NCBI GenBank assembly: GCA_938006875.1
Contig: CALLMJ010000031.1
Span: forward strand, 1 to 47,979
Reading direction: 5' to 3'
DNA length: 47,979 bases
Source of the DNA: an uncultured Bacteroidia bacterium
GTDB taxonomy: Bacteria > Bacteroidota > Bacteroidia > J057 > CALLMJ01
Numbering within the stretch: the stretch's first letter is position 1; each line of letters starts with the position of its first letter. Below, in pieces: positions 34,329 through 42,675 of this stretch. A model generated the notes under the pieces. The model saw only the letters and a list, made by a program, of their open reading frames with translations. It had not been told where the DNA came from and did no database searches. A program made the position numbers and the translations under genes.

Positions 34329-35993
34329 CTAATATTTTTTATTTCTATGATTTATCCGCGTAGCAGTTTGGTATTTAGAAACAGGACTTAAATTATCCAT
34401 ACCTTTTATTTGTATAATCTTGTGCTCGGTTTTAAGTTCGTCTTTTAAAACTTCAAGGTTTTCTAAAACCGTGTGGTCAATAATTTGCGTATTTTTGAAA
34501 TTAAGCTCAATAATAGAATGATGCGGTATTTTTTTGAGTTGCGATTTGAGTATGAGGAAATTCGTAAAAACTAATGCTCTTCTAATGTAAATAATGTAAG
34601 AACCATTACCGTTATCCACTATTCTAAACCGCAAAGAAATCAAATCTTTTAAACGAGTTTTTCCTTCGTACATATCTAATAACAGGTTAATGATTGTCCC
34701 ACAAAATACACCAATAAGTAAATCCGTGGCAACAGTAATGATAGTAGTGGAAAGAAAAATGAGTAACTGCCCTTTACCAATTTTGTAAGCATGAAAAAAA
34801 TGTTCGGGAGCAGTTAATCGGTAGCCTGTATAGATGAGCAATGCGGCTAATGCAGCAGTAGGGATGCGATGAATAATATTTGGAAAGAAAATCACAAATA
34901 TCAACATAAAAAAACCATGAAAGAAATTCGCCCAGCGAGTTCTTGCACCAGCACTCACATTAGCAGACGAACGAACAATCTCCGCTATCATCGGAATACC
35001 ACCAATCATTCCAGCAATAATATTACCTAATCCAATTGCTTTTAAATCTTTATTCAGATTAGAATGCCTGCGGTAGAGGTCTAATTTATCTATCGCCATA
35101 GCGGCTAACATAGACTCCAAACCTTGTACGAAGGTAATAGTAAAAACAATAATCCAGAAACTTCCTGTTGCAATTTGTGACCAATTGGGATAAGTAATCG
35201 CCTCTACCAAATTATCAGGAATATTGATTAAATCTCTTTGCCCTAAATGGTATTGGCTCCCAAAAATAACAACTTCATGTTCATGTTCTAAATCTAATAA
35301 CCAACTTGCGAGTAACGCTAAAATAATAACTATCATAGGTGCAGGAACTTGTTTCAGTATAGGATTTTTAGTAATATTGAAATAAATAACAACTAACAAC
35401 GAACCGAAACCAATCAGAGCAATTGGTAGGTTCATGGATAAAATAGAATGGGGTATTTCTAATAATAAATGAAGAGGTTCCGAACCTTCGGGTTTAACGC
35501 CTAACGCGACATGGATTTGTTTGGAGATAATGATAATTCCTATTGCCGCCATCATACCATGAATTACTGACGAAGGAAAGAAATCCCCTAAAACACCTGC
35601 ACCAATGAAACCGAATAAAATCAGGAGTAACCCACTTACTACTACTGCCGCTAACATAGCTTGATAGCCAAGGATAGGGTCTCCTTTACCTAACGTTTCT
35701 ACTGCTCCTAAAATAACGACAATTAAACCTGCGGCTGGTCCCATAATAGTTAAATGGGAACCACTGAAAAACGATACTATCATACCCCCCACAATAGCCG
35801 AGAAAATTCCCGCCGTTACAGGAACACCACTCGCAAGCGATATCCCTAAACATAAAGGCAATGCTATCAAAAAAATAATAAAACCACTCTTTACATCGTA
35901 TTTCCAATACTTAATTAACCCACTAAAATCACTCTTAGGAGAGGCTGTCCATTTTACATGTAATTCCTTGTCTATTAAAGTAGGATACGTCAT
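34329..35993 (-). CDS. SulP-family inorganic anion (probable bicarbonate) transporter with STAS domain
   Basis: The 554-residue inner-membrane protein has about 12 hydrophobic helices and a C-terminal STAS-like domain (about the last 110 residues). SulP signatures include DVKSGFIIFLIALPLCLGISLASG, TAGIFSAIVGGMIVSFFSGS, GPAAGLIVVI and GIPMIAEIVRSSANV (given in part). SulP proteins carry sulfate, bicarbonate and other anions. Position downstream of dabA/dabB favours bicarbonate. ATG 35993 is preferred over the longer start at 36044 because it makes an ATGA overlap with the DUF2490 stop. The STAS domain has no obvious phosphorylatable Ser at the usual position. Confidence 0.92.
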   Translation of the reverse strand: MTYPTLIDKELHVKWTASPKSDFSGLIKYWKYDVKSGFIIFLIALPLCLGISLASGVPVTAGIFSAIVGGMIVSFFSGSHLTIMGPAAGLIVVILGAVETLGKGDPILGYQAMLAAVVVSGLLLILFGFIGAGVLGDFFPSSVIHGMMAAIGIIIISKQIHVALGVKPEGSEPLHLLLEIPHSILSMNLPIALIGFGSLLVVIYFNITKNPILKQVPAPMIVIILALLASWLLDLEHEHEVVIFGSQYHLGQRDLINIPDNLVEAITYPNWSQIATGSFWIIVFTITFVQGLESMLAAMAIDKLDLYRRHSNLNKDLKAIGLGNIIAGMIGGIPMIAEIVRSSANVSAGARTRWANFFHGFFMLIFVIFFPNIIHRIPTAALAALLIYTGYRLTAPEHFFHAYKIGKGQLLIFLSTTIITVATDLLIGVFCGTIINLLLDMYEGKTRLKDLISLRFRIVDNGNGSYIIYIRRALVFTNFLILKSQLKKIPHHSIIELNFKNTQIIDHTVLENLEVLKDELKTEHKIIQIKGMDNLSPVSKYQTATRINHRNKKY

Positions 35994-36793
35994 AAATGAC
36001 TCTTTTTTATATCCTGCCGCCCATTTTGATTGATTATCTTCCATATCTTTCTCCTGTTTTTAATTGCTAATTTTTTTCTTTTCAATTTATAATGATAATG
36101 TAAACTTATTTGTAACGTATGATTTATTTCTTCATGAATACCATCGGCTTTCGCAATTATCTGGTTGAGATACCCTAAACGAATTATTGTATGATTACGA
36201 ATAGTCCACCCTATTGCAGCATACAAACGGTTTTGGTCTAATAAATTTTTTTCTACATTCTTTGCGAAATTTATGAAAATTTCATCGTATAAACTAAAAA
36301 AAATTTTGAATTTCTCTGCAGTATAAATTGTTTTCTCTAACCATAATTGGTAACGAAATCTATTAAGATATCTCCAAGAAGATATAGTTTGTAACCAACG
36401 CTGTTCAAAACGGTAACGATGTTTGAAGTTCCATTTATGGATTTCTTGGTTTAATAATGCTTGTTGCCATAAACGATGTTCTAAAAACATTGTTGGGATA
36501 GGTTGTTTACCATAGGGATAAGTAAGAACATGCCCGTAACCCAATGTAATGGATAGTGAAGGATTGAACGTATAAATAATCCCTAAACGAGTTAAAGATT
36601 GTTGCCAATTACGAATAATATCATTTCTACGCCATTGGTATTCACTATGCAACCCTATTTTATTCGTCAAAAAATGGCTTCCAAAATACATATACCAACT
36701 ATTATAATGATAGTCAACAACACGATTTTGGGCAGGTACAAGGCTGTAAAACATCAATCCAAGAAAATTAAGCATAGCGATACGGTAATTCAT
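35990..36793 (-). CDS. DUF2490 outer-membrane beta-barrel-like protein
   Basis: The 267-residue protein has a signal peptide (ending LVPAQ) and a beta-barrel-like sequence rich in Trp, Tyr, Arg and His, with family blocks EYQWRRNDIIRNWQQSLTR, TLGYGHVLTYPYG, and EHRLWQQ ... FKHRYRFEQRW (in part). This matches DUF2490, presumed outer-membrane barrels of unknown function. It overlaps dabB at its start (26 bases, or 8 if the Met at 36775 is used) and SulP at its end, so it belongs to the carbon-uptake operon. An inferred role is passing bicarbonate or CO2 across the outer membrane. Confidence 0.82.
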   Translation of the reverse strand: MNYRIAMLNFLGLMFYSLVPAQNRVVDYHYNSWYMYFGSHFLTNKIGLHSEYQWRRNDIIRNWQQSLTRLGIIYTFNPSLSITLGYGHVLTYPYGKQPIPTMFLEHRLWQQALLNQEIHKWNFKHRYRFEQRWLQTISSWRYLNRFRYQLWLEKTIYTAEKFKIFFSLYDEIFINFAKNVEKNLLDQNRLYAAIGWTIRNHTIIRLGYLNQIIAKADGIHEEINHTLQISLHYHYKLKRKKLAIKNRRKIWKIINQNGRQDIKKSHL

Positions 36794-38648
36794 GGTAATT
36801 TTTGATATGAGGTCCTAAGAAAAGTAATGAATAAATCCGAATTAAAGCAATTCCAATAAATACAAAGTTTAAAGAGCTTATAAATGCGAGATACAATTCA
36901 TATTCACGGATATGACTAAAAATTAAATCCTCTCCAATAAAAGAAGGCGAAATGGGAAAACCCATCATTGTTATACAAGCAATAAAAAATATGATGGCTT
37001 GGACGGGGTGTTCATACGAGTGCCCTAAATAATTTTTTAAATAAAAATATTCCTTTTCTCGTTTTTTGAGTTGTAATAAGCTCCATACACCTACTAATAA
37101 AGCCACGCAATGTCCACTCATGAAAATATAAAGTTCTTGGAGATTAAAGTTCTCCTGAAAAAGCGTAGAATAAGCAGTAAATAAATGCGAAAAAAATACA
37201 TTTACATATGCTACAATAGGGTCTTCTTTTTCAGCATAAGATTTTAGTACTGCTAGAAAACCAAACGATAAAAGTAGACTCATAATAATTTCTTTACTTA
37301 ATCCTAAAATTTTGGGGTTGTCATAAAAACTAATAACCGCAATACTAATAATTATAGTAAGCAATAAACTGATTTTCAGATTGATAAACTTAAAGAATCT
37401 ACCAATTCTTTTAGCGGGGTAGAATATAAGCTTTCTTAATGCATATTCTAAAAACCACTCTTTTAAAGAAATCCAAAATATTGTATAATGAATTTTTTCG
37501 CCTAATGAAAATTTAAAAGGGTTATTTTGTTTATGGAATTGGTAAAACTGTTCACGAATTAAGTAATTAACAACTGAGGGCGTAATTAGTAATTGATAAG
37601 TACGTAGAAAAGCATTACCGATAAAATGAACTAAAACCCAGTTTTCTAGACCTATCGCTAGTTCTATGAACATCAAACCGATTTGGGTTATGGAAGCATA
37701 AGCAATTTGGCTTTTGACATTGGATTGAACGCGTGCTATAAAGAAACTAATTCCTGCGGTCATAAAACCGACTAATGCAATAAGTATTCTAGCTAAATCT
37801 TGGGCTTCCCAGAAGGGTTTAGTTCTTAATAACAAAAATACCCCCATGTGAATAGACAAGGCACCATAAAAAATAGCACTAGAGGGAGTAGGTCCTTCCA
37901 TAGCCCTTGGCATCCAATAACTAAAAGGTACTTGTGCAGATTTCACGCTTGCCGCTAATAGTAACATGCTGGCAATAAACAGACCTATCACGCTGTGGTC
38001 TAATAATTTTTCGTGTACCAAATCTAAATTGTAAAGTTTAAAAAAGGTGATATTTTCGTGCCATAGGTGATGGCTCGCCCACATCGCCAATAATAAACCG
38101 ATATCCCCTAACCGATAAACCGCAAAAACTTGATTAGCATTGTTGATGGGTAAATACCTATGCCTGTAAAAAGCAATCAAGAAAAAGGATGATACACCCA
38201 AAAACTCCCAACCAACATACAAAGTCTCGAAATTCCCTGCAATCACTACTAAATTATACCCTAAAATAAAGGCTGTTAAAGTAACAAAGAACCGCTTAAA
38301 ACCTATTTCTCGATGCATGTAAACACTGCTATACCGAACGATTAACCATATCAATAAACTTCCTATCCATAAAAAAATAAAGCTGTTCTTGTCTAATATA
38401 AAATCAATAATAAAAGCGTAATCATTACTTTGATAGAATTCAAATTCCTTAAAATTCAAAGGTATACCACCATTGGTAATCCATATTCCTGAAAGTAGTA
38501 TAGTTAATATAAAGTTGCTAATTGCTAGGGCATTGATAGTGAATAAAATTTGTTTTTCTTGTTTTTCCTTTTGAAAAATTATGATACCGAACGTTATCAA
38601 AGGAAAAAACCAAAGAAAATTAATCATGGAGTTAAGGTCCCAATTCAT
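36768..38648 (-). CDS. dabB: DabB, proton-conducting membrane subunit of the DIC pump
   Basis: The 626-residue polytopic protein resembles NuoL/MrpA (proton antiporter-like). It has LYVGWEFLGVSSFFLIAFYRHR, VFAVYRLGDIGLLLAMW, SAQVPFSYWMPRAMEGPTPSSA and FFIARVQSNVKSQIAYASI (in part), including a conserved TM5-type Glu and TM7-type Lys region. In the DAB system this subunit couples proton flow to DabA-mediated CO2 hydration. It starts 3 bases after the dabA stop. Only this one NuoL-like gene is present and no other nuo/mrp genes, which supports DabB over complex I. Confidence 0.93.
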   Translation of the reverse strand: MNWDLNSMINFLWFFPLITFGIIIFQKEKQEKQILFTINALAISNFILTILLSGIWITNGGIPLNFKEFEFYQSNDYAFIIDFILDKNSFIFLWIGSLLIWLIVRYSSVYMHREIGFKRFFVTLTAFILGYNLVVIAGNFETLYVGWEFLGVSSFFLIAFYRHRYLPINNANQVFAVYRLGDIGLLLAMWASHHLWHENITFFKLYNLDLVHEKLLDHSVIGLFIASMLLLAASVKSAQVPFSYWMPRAMEGPTPSSAIFYGALSIHMGVFLLLRTKPFWEAQDLARILIALVGFMTAGISFFIARVQSNVKSQIAYASITQIGLMFIELAIGLENWVLVHFIGNAFLRTYQLLITPSVVNYLIREQFYQFHKQNNPFKFSLGEKIHYTIFWISLKEWFLEYALRKLIFYPAKRIGRFFKFINLKISLLLTIIISIAVISFYDNPKILGLSKEIIMSLLLSFGFLAVLKSYAEKEDPIVAYVNVFFSHLFTAYSTLFQENFNLQELYIFMSGHCVALLVGVWSLLQLKKREKEYFYLKNYLGHSYEHPVQAIIFFIACITMMGFPISPSFIGEDLIFSHIREYELYLAFISSLNFVFIGIALIRIYSLLFLGPHIKNYHELPYRYA

Positions 38649-38651
38649 AAT

Positions 38652-41162
38652 TTAAACACTTTGATAGACAGGTAAATTATCAATTTCTTGGCGGAAAATT
38701 TTCTCGTAATCAGTATCTTTTAAAGCTAAGAAAGGTAGTTCAGTAACTTCATATATTATAAATTGTTGATTTTGATAGCGATAAAATTGTTTTTGTGTAG
38801 GATGGTAAACCATAAGGTGTATCCATTCATTTAGGTACCATTCATGGGTTTGGGGGTTATCGGATAATACTTTTTGTACCACATCAGGGAAATGTTCCAC
38901 AATCATGCAAAGCCTTAGAGGGTCATGAATTTCTACCATTTGGTAGGGTAAACCTGTTCTTAAATCTCCATAAGCACCATTAGCTACGCCAATTAAGCCC
39001 ATCACATTATGAGGTAATTTGGTACCTGCACCGAGTTTTTGTCTATCCATTCTTGAAAAATAGTATTCTAAATTGATACCACCACAAACAGGAGTTACAG
39101 CGTTTAAGATTTTGGTTAGATAAATGCCATCGGGGTCTAATTTGTAGTTATATGAGTTAAGGAAAGCTCTACGGTCTAGGAATAAGTGTTCAGTTAGAGT
39201 ACGGTTTCCTATGATACAAAGCGCGTTAGTTGCGTGATTATATTCAGGACGAGGCTCAAATAAAGACCACGCACGTTTTTTTACTCTTTCATGAATAGCT
39301 TTTAAAGTTCCTTTATGGTTCATGTTATCAAATCGGCGGGAACGTTCAAAAGTATTCCAATCAGTTGCTAAATCAAAAGTAATTAAATTTTGTTGGTGAA
39401 GTTTAAGATTTTCTGGCGTGAGGCTATCTACATCAAAAAAATCAATGGTATCTTTGGTAGTATCGTGTAGCCCTGCTAAAAATTGGGTAGTTTCAGGGAT
39501 AATAATATGATGTTCACGTAAGATTTCTCGGACCTTGGGATGATTAAGCATGAAAGCGGCTACTCTTGCATTTACGGAGCCGGGTCTTCCGGAGCAAGCA
39601 CCACAATCGTATCCCGCATAATAACTATTATTTACGCTACTTGCACCGTGTCCTATGATGTACACAATCTCTCCGAAGTTTTGTTGTAACCCAATACTTT
39701 TTAATAGCCCCAGCATTCTTTCAGCCATCTCAGAGACTGTAAAACCTACTTGTAAACCATTGATTTTTTCCTCAGGATTTTGATTTTCTATACTTAACTT
39801 TACTTGGCTGTCCATATAATGACTTGAAGCGATACAAATAGGAGTTTCAGAGGGAAAAAAAATGGATTTGATTAAATCCCATACGGTATAAATTCCAATT
39901 GTTTGAGAGGTTATAGCGCCTCCTAATAAACTGAGTGTATTCTTTTTTAAGTGAAGGTCATTACGGTGATGTTTAACGGCTTCACATTCCTTGATGATAT
40001 GCTGAGGTTGGACAGGAGGAGGACAGGACTTGGTATAAAATTTTGCTTCATAAGGCTGAAAATAAAATTCTACATTGAAAAAACCAGCTGTTCCGTAAGT
40101 TTCAAACGCAGGATTAAGTTTTTCTAAATATCTCCTAAAAGAGCAATATCGATCATCAATACAGAAAATAGCTTGAAATTTCTTATGCGTAGTGGAAAGT
40201 TCCGTAGTGCTATCATAGGACTTTAAAATACCATTTAAGATTTGTTCGTAATAAGAGAATTCAAAGGCTTCTTGCCATAAAGCTAAAACTTCATAAATTT
40301 CTTGAGATGTTACATTTTCAAATAAATCATACTGAAAATTAGAGGGTATAAGTTCTGATAATGGTTTCCAAGAGGTATTACCATAATGATTGTCTAAAAA
40401 ATCTATTTCTAATAACAGTTCAAACAGGATAAATCCTTTTAAAGTAATATTTCTTTTATCGAGCAAAAAATGGGGATTATGCTCTAAAACGGAAACCATT
40501 CCGATCCAACCGGGGTGATTGAATTGCTGGTCAAATAAATATTTCTCGTACCATCTTTCATCACCTACTACAATTTGAAGTAAATCTTTTAAGTTTGTAT
40601 TTTCAAGGTTATTTAATAGATTTTGAACTCTTTTGCTTTTGAAAATAGGTATAAAACTGTTCTTTTGTACATATTGAACGGATTCAATAAAACAAGAGAT
40701 ATTATCAGGGAAATGGTGTTGACTAACTCCTTGGTCTAAATAACTACTTATCGTAGCAAATAGAATAGGATGAATGCTTTTATCGGGATTTTTTCCTAAA
40801 ACCGATTTCCAATAATTTCGTAGTTTTCCAATACGTGCTTGTAAATCAATAGAATAAGAACCCTGTGTTAATTTCACTAACCATCTTGCAATGTTTTCCT
40901 TTCCTTTACGATGACCAATTACTTTATTAAGAATATCTACATGAATTTTTCCTTCGTAATATAATTGTCTATATTCATGAAGTTGTAAGTAGACTTTGTA
41001 CCCAAATATTTGCGATGCTTCTCTTATTCCATCATAAAAAGGCTTATGCTGAAATGCGTGTAATGTATTATGATGCGCAAAGTCCTTTAAAGGATTTTGT
41101 GAAGGTAAATAATGTTTTAGATGCTCAAGGGTATGTTGTTCGTTAAAAGAATGATTTTCCAT
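38652..41162 (-). CDS. dabA: DabA (DUF2309), carbonic-anhydrase-like subunit of the DIC pump
   Basis: This 836-residue soluble DUF2309 protein has the family start NPLKDFAHHNTLHAF. Putative zinc-site residues are in CIDDRYCSFRR (Cys334, Asp336) and in GHGASSVNNSYYAGYDCGAC (His505, Cys520). Their spacing (2, 169, 15 residues) closely follows the Cys-Asp-His-Cys set reported for Halothiobacillus DabA, a beta-carbonic-anhydrase-like site. With DabB it forms an energy-coupled unidirectional CO2 hydration pump that accumulates bicarbonate in the cytosol. It is the first gene of a dabA-dabB-DUF2490-sulP unit. No TAnnTTTG box was found in the 126-base upstream spacer. Confidence 0.95.
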   Translation of the reverse strand: MENHSFNEQHTLEHLKHYLPSQNPLKDFAHHNTLHAFQHKPFYDGIREASQIFGYKVYLQLHEYRQLYYEGKIHVDILNKVIGHRKGKENIARWLVKLTQGSYSIDLQARIGKLRNYWKSVLGKNPDKSIHPILFATISSYLDQGVSQHHFPDNISCFIESVQYVQKNSFIPIFKSKRVQNLLNNLENTNLKDLLQIVVGDERWYEKYLFDQQFNHPGWIGMVSVLEHNPHFLLDKRNITLKGFILFELLLEIDFLDNHYGNTSWKPLSELIPSNFQYDLFENVTSQEIYEVLALWQEAFEFSYYEQILNGILKSYDSTTELSTTHKKFQAIFCIDDRYCSFRRYLEKLNPAFETYGTAGFFNVEFYFQPYEAKFYTKSCPPPVQPQHIIKECEAVKHHRNDLHLKKNTLSLLGGAITSQTIGIYTVWDLIKSIFFPSETPICIASSHYMDSQVKLSIENQNPEEKINGLQVGFTVSEMAERMLGLLKSIGLQQNFGEIVYIIGHGASSVNNSYYAGYDCGACSGRPGSVNARVAAFMLNHPKVREILREHHIIIPETTQFLAGLHDTTKDTIDFFDVDSLTPENLKLHQQNLITFDLATDWNTFERSRRFDNMNHKGTLKAIHERVKKRAWSLFEPRPEYNHATNALCIIGNRTLTEHLFLDRRAFLNSYNYKLDPDGIYLTKILNAVTPVCGGINLEYYFSRMDRQKLGAGTKLPHNVMGLIGVANGAYGDLRTGLPYQMVEIHDPLRLCMIVEHFPDVVQKVLSDNPQTHEWYLNEWIHLMVYHPTQKQFYRYQNQQFIIYEVTELPFLALKDTDYEKIFRQEIDNLPVYQSV

Positions 41163-41288
41163 AAAAATTTCAATGATTGAAGATTGAATAAATTTTTGAT
41201 AAACAAAAATTTTAATAATGAAGAGTAACTTCGTCAGAAATTAAAAATTGTTTTGAATTAAAATCTTAAATGAAATGAAACAAAATAA

Positions 41289-41666
41289 TCAATTTCTATT
41301 ACAGCAGTGAAGAATGTGAATGCTAATGCTATAAATAAGTGCCTTATAAAAAAATAGACTGAATAGTTCTCGTTTAGTTAAATTAATGAGATGGTAATAA
41401 CTATAAGCATGGAAACAGGTCAAAAAATGTTTGGAAAAATGGTTTTTGTTTTCTGTATCTTTTTCGTCTACTTCCTTTTCTTCTTTTTCTTTATTAGGAG
41501 TAGGAAATTCTTCAGCAGGCAATGATAAAGGAGGATAAGAATTAGTTTGAGGTTTAATAGTCAGTTCACAAATTGGAGAGACATGTAATTTAGTGATATG
41601 CCCTTTTGCATGCATAAGAAAGTTAACTAAATGAAAAGCAATAAAGAGCAAAGTTACTTTTAGCAT
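41289..41666 (-). CDS. Small putative membrane protein of unknown function
   Basis: The 125-residue product has an N-terminal hydrophobic helix (LKVTLLFIAFHLVNFLM), a central polar stretch with Pro and a Lys/Glu-rich run (PTPNKEKEEKEVDEKD), and a C-terminal His/Cys-containing hydrophobic region (ISIHILHCCNRN). I do not recognise it. A TATCTTTG -7 box lies 25 bases upstream of the ATG, which supports expression. It may precede dabA in one transcript (126-base gap) or be independent. Confidence 0.5.
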   Translation of the reverse strand: MLKVTLLFIAFHLVNFLMHAKGHITKLHVSPICELTIKPQTNSYPPLSLPAEEFPTPNKEKEEKEVDEKDTENKNHFSKHFLTCFHAYSYYHLINLTKRELFSLFFYKALIYSISIHILHCCNRN

Positions 41667-41691
41667 ATCACTTTTTAATCAATTCAAGCTA

Positions 41692-41699
41692 CAAAGATA
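41692..41699 (-). promoter_or_regulatory. -7 promoter element (TATCTTTG) upstream of the small membrane protein
   Basis: The minus strand reads TATCTTTG 25 bases before the ATG at 41666. No -33 TTG is visible. Confidence 0.4.
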
Positions 41700-41873
41700 C
41701 GATATTTTTGAAATAAAAAAATAATTTAATCCTAAGATTTATTTTTTTTCTATTTTTACTTTTTTTGAGTTCATTTGGTTTAATTATTTGAAAATCAAAT
41801 TGTTAGGCTATACTAAATTGTAAAGTTATCTAAACTCTACGTATTTAAAATAAAAAAGCGGCTCTTCATGGCT

Positions 41874-42128
41874 TTATTGTTTAAGATTATTTTTTGTTAA
41901 GTACTTATGGGGTTCCTTCAAAAACTCTTCCTTACAGTGTTCTGCACAAAAGAAATAAGTTTTACCATCATATTCCGCTGTATAAGTACTATCGGATACC
42001 TCCATACCACATATTAAATCTTTTCCTAATACTTTTTCTGCGTTAGTAGCATGGTTCATATGTGAACTATGATTGCTCTGACAAGCACAAAATAACGACA
42101 CCATTAAAGTAATAACAAATAACTTCAT
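41874..42128 (-). CDS. YHS-domain lipoprotein
   Basis: The 84-residue protein has a lipoprotein signal (MKLFVITLMVSLFCAC) and a His-rich linker (NHSSHMNHA). A YHS domain follows: DLICGMEVSDSTYTAEYDGKTY and FFCAEHCKEEFLKEPHKYL (in part), with the CGM and FCxxxC cysteines. YHS domains are often found in metal-handling proteins, so a periplasmic copper or other metal role is plausible but unproven. It has a good promoter upstream. The spacer 41667-41873 downstream is AT-rich and holds no gene. Confidence 0.88.
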   Translation of the reverse strand: MKLFVITLMVSLFCACQSNHSSHMNHATNAEKVLGKDLICGMEVSDSTYTAEYDGKTYFFCAEHCKEEFLKEPHKYLTKNNLKQ

Positions 42129-42145
42129 TTGTAATATCTGTGCAA

Positions 42146-42176
42146 CAAAGTTACGATATTTATGTTATAAAAACAA
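42146..42176 (-). promoter_or_regulatory. Promoter TTG-N20-TAACTTTG for the YHS lipoprotein
   Basis: On the minus strand, TTG (42174-42176), a 20-base spacer and TAACTTTG (42146-42153) match the Bacteroidota promoter, 17 bases before the ATG at 42128. Confidence 0.65.
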
Positions 42177-42284
42177 CATTTTGTAAAAAAAATCTAATCT
42201 AAAAAGTTAATTTATTTAGTTAAAATTTATTTTAAAAATTTAAAAAATTATGATTCTAATTTATAGATTTGTTATTTAGTTAGA

Positions 42285-42490
42285 TTATATAATCAAAGTT
42301 CCTGCGATGTGGTCATGCAAACCTTGTTTTCTCATTAAAGAATATCATTAAAAATCGAATACACAGAATTAGCGATGACAAAATTTTTCCAAATAATCTA
42401 CCCGTAGCTTTTCTAAATGAAATTTTATTACCCTCTAAATCAACCACTTTAAGTCCTAATACCATTTTACCGCCAATTCTCTCCAAAAAT
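42285..42490 (-). pseudogene. RDD-family membrane protein remnant (truncated, frameshifted)
   Basis: Minus-strand translation from 42490 gives ERIGGKMVLGLKVVDLEG, then NKISFRKATGRLFGKILS and a hydrophobic stretch ending IFFNEK, the typical middle of an RDD protein. After a one-base frame change at a short A-run, the next frame continues KQGLHDHIAGTLII and a stop, which is the normal RDD C-terminus. In the original frame a stop follows within a few codons. The N-terminal transmembrane segment is not recognisable upstream. The rest of the 42129-42675 gap is AT-rich and shows only the YHS promoter. Confidence 0.8.
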
Positions 42491-42675
42491 TAGCATACTA
42501 AAATGTTTTCTGAATATTTTCTTCCATAATTACAAATACAATTATTAATGACAAGCCTCTTACAATGATTTATCAAAGCTATACAATTCAATTTTAATTA
42601 TTATATTACCTACACTGGTCATGCCTATGTAATTTATGTAATTAAAGTTACGTTATTAGAGCAAAAATAAAAAAA

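Noticed and set aside
34152-34391. 79-codon plus-strand ORF over the RNase P RNA region
   Set aside because: It is antisense to rnpB and the end of the SulP gene; the conserved RNA structure explains the sequence.
36768-38648. Complex I (NuoL) or Mrp antiporter subunit
   Set aside because: No other nuo or mrp genes are adjacent, and it is directly coupled to dabA, so DabB is the better reading.
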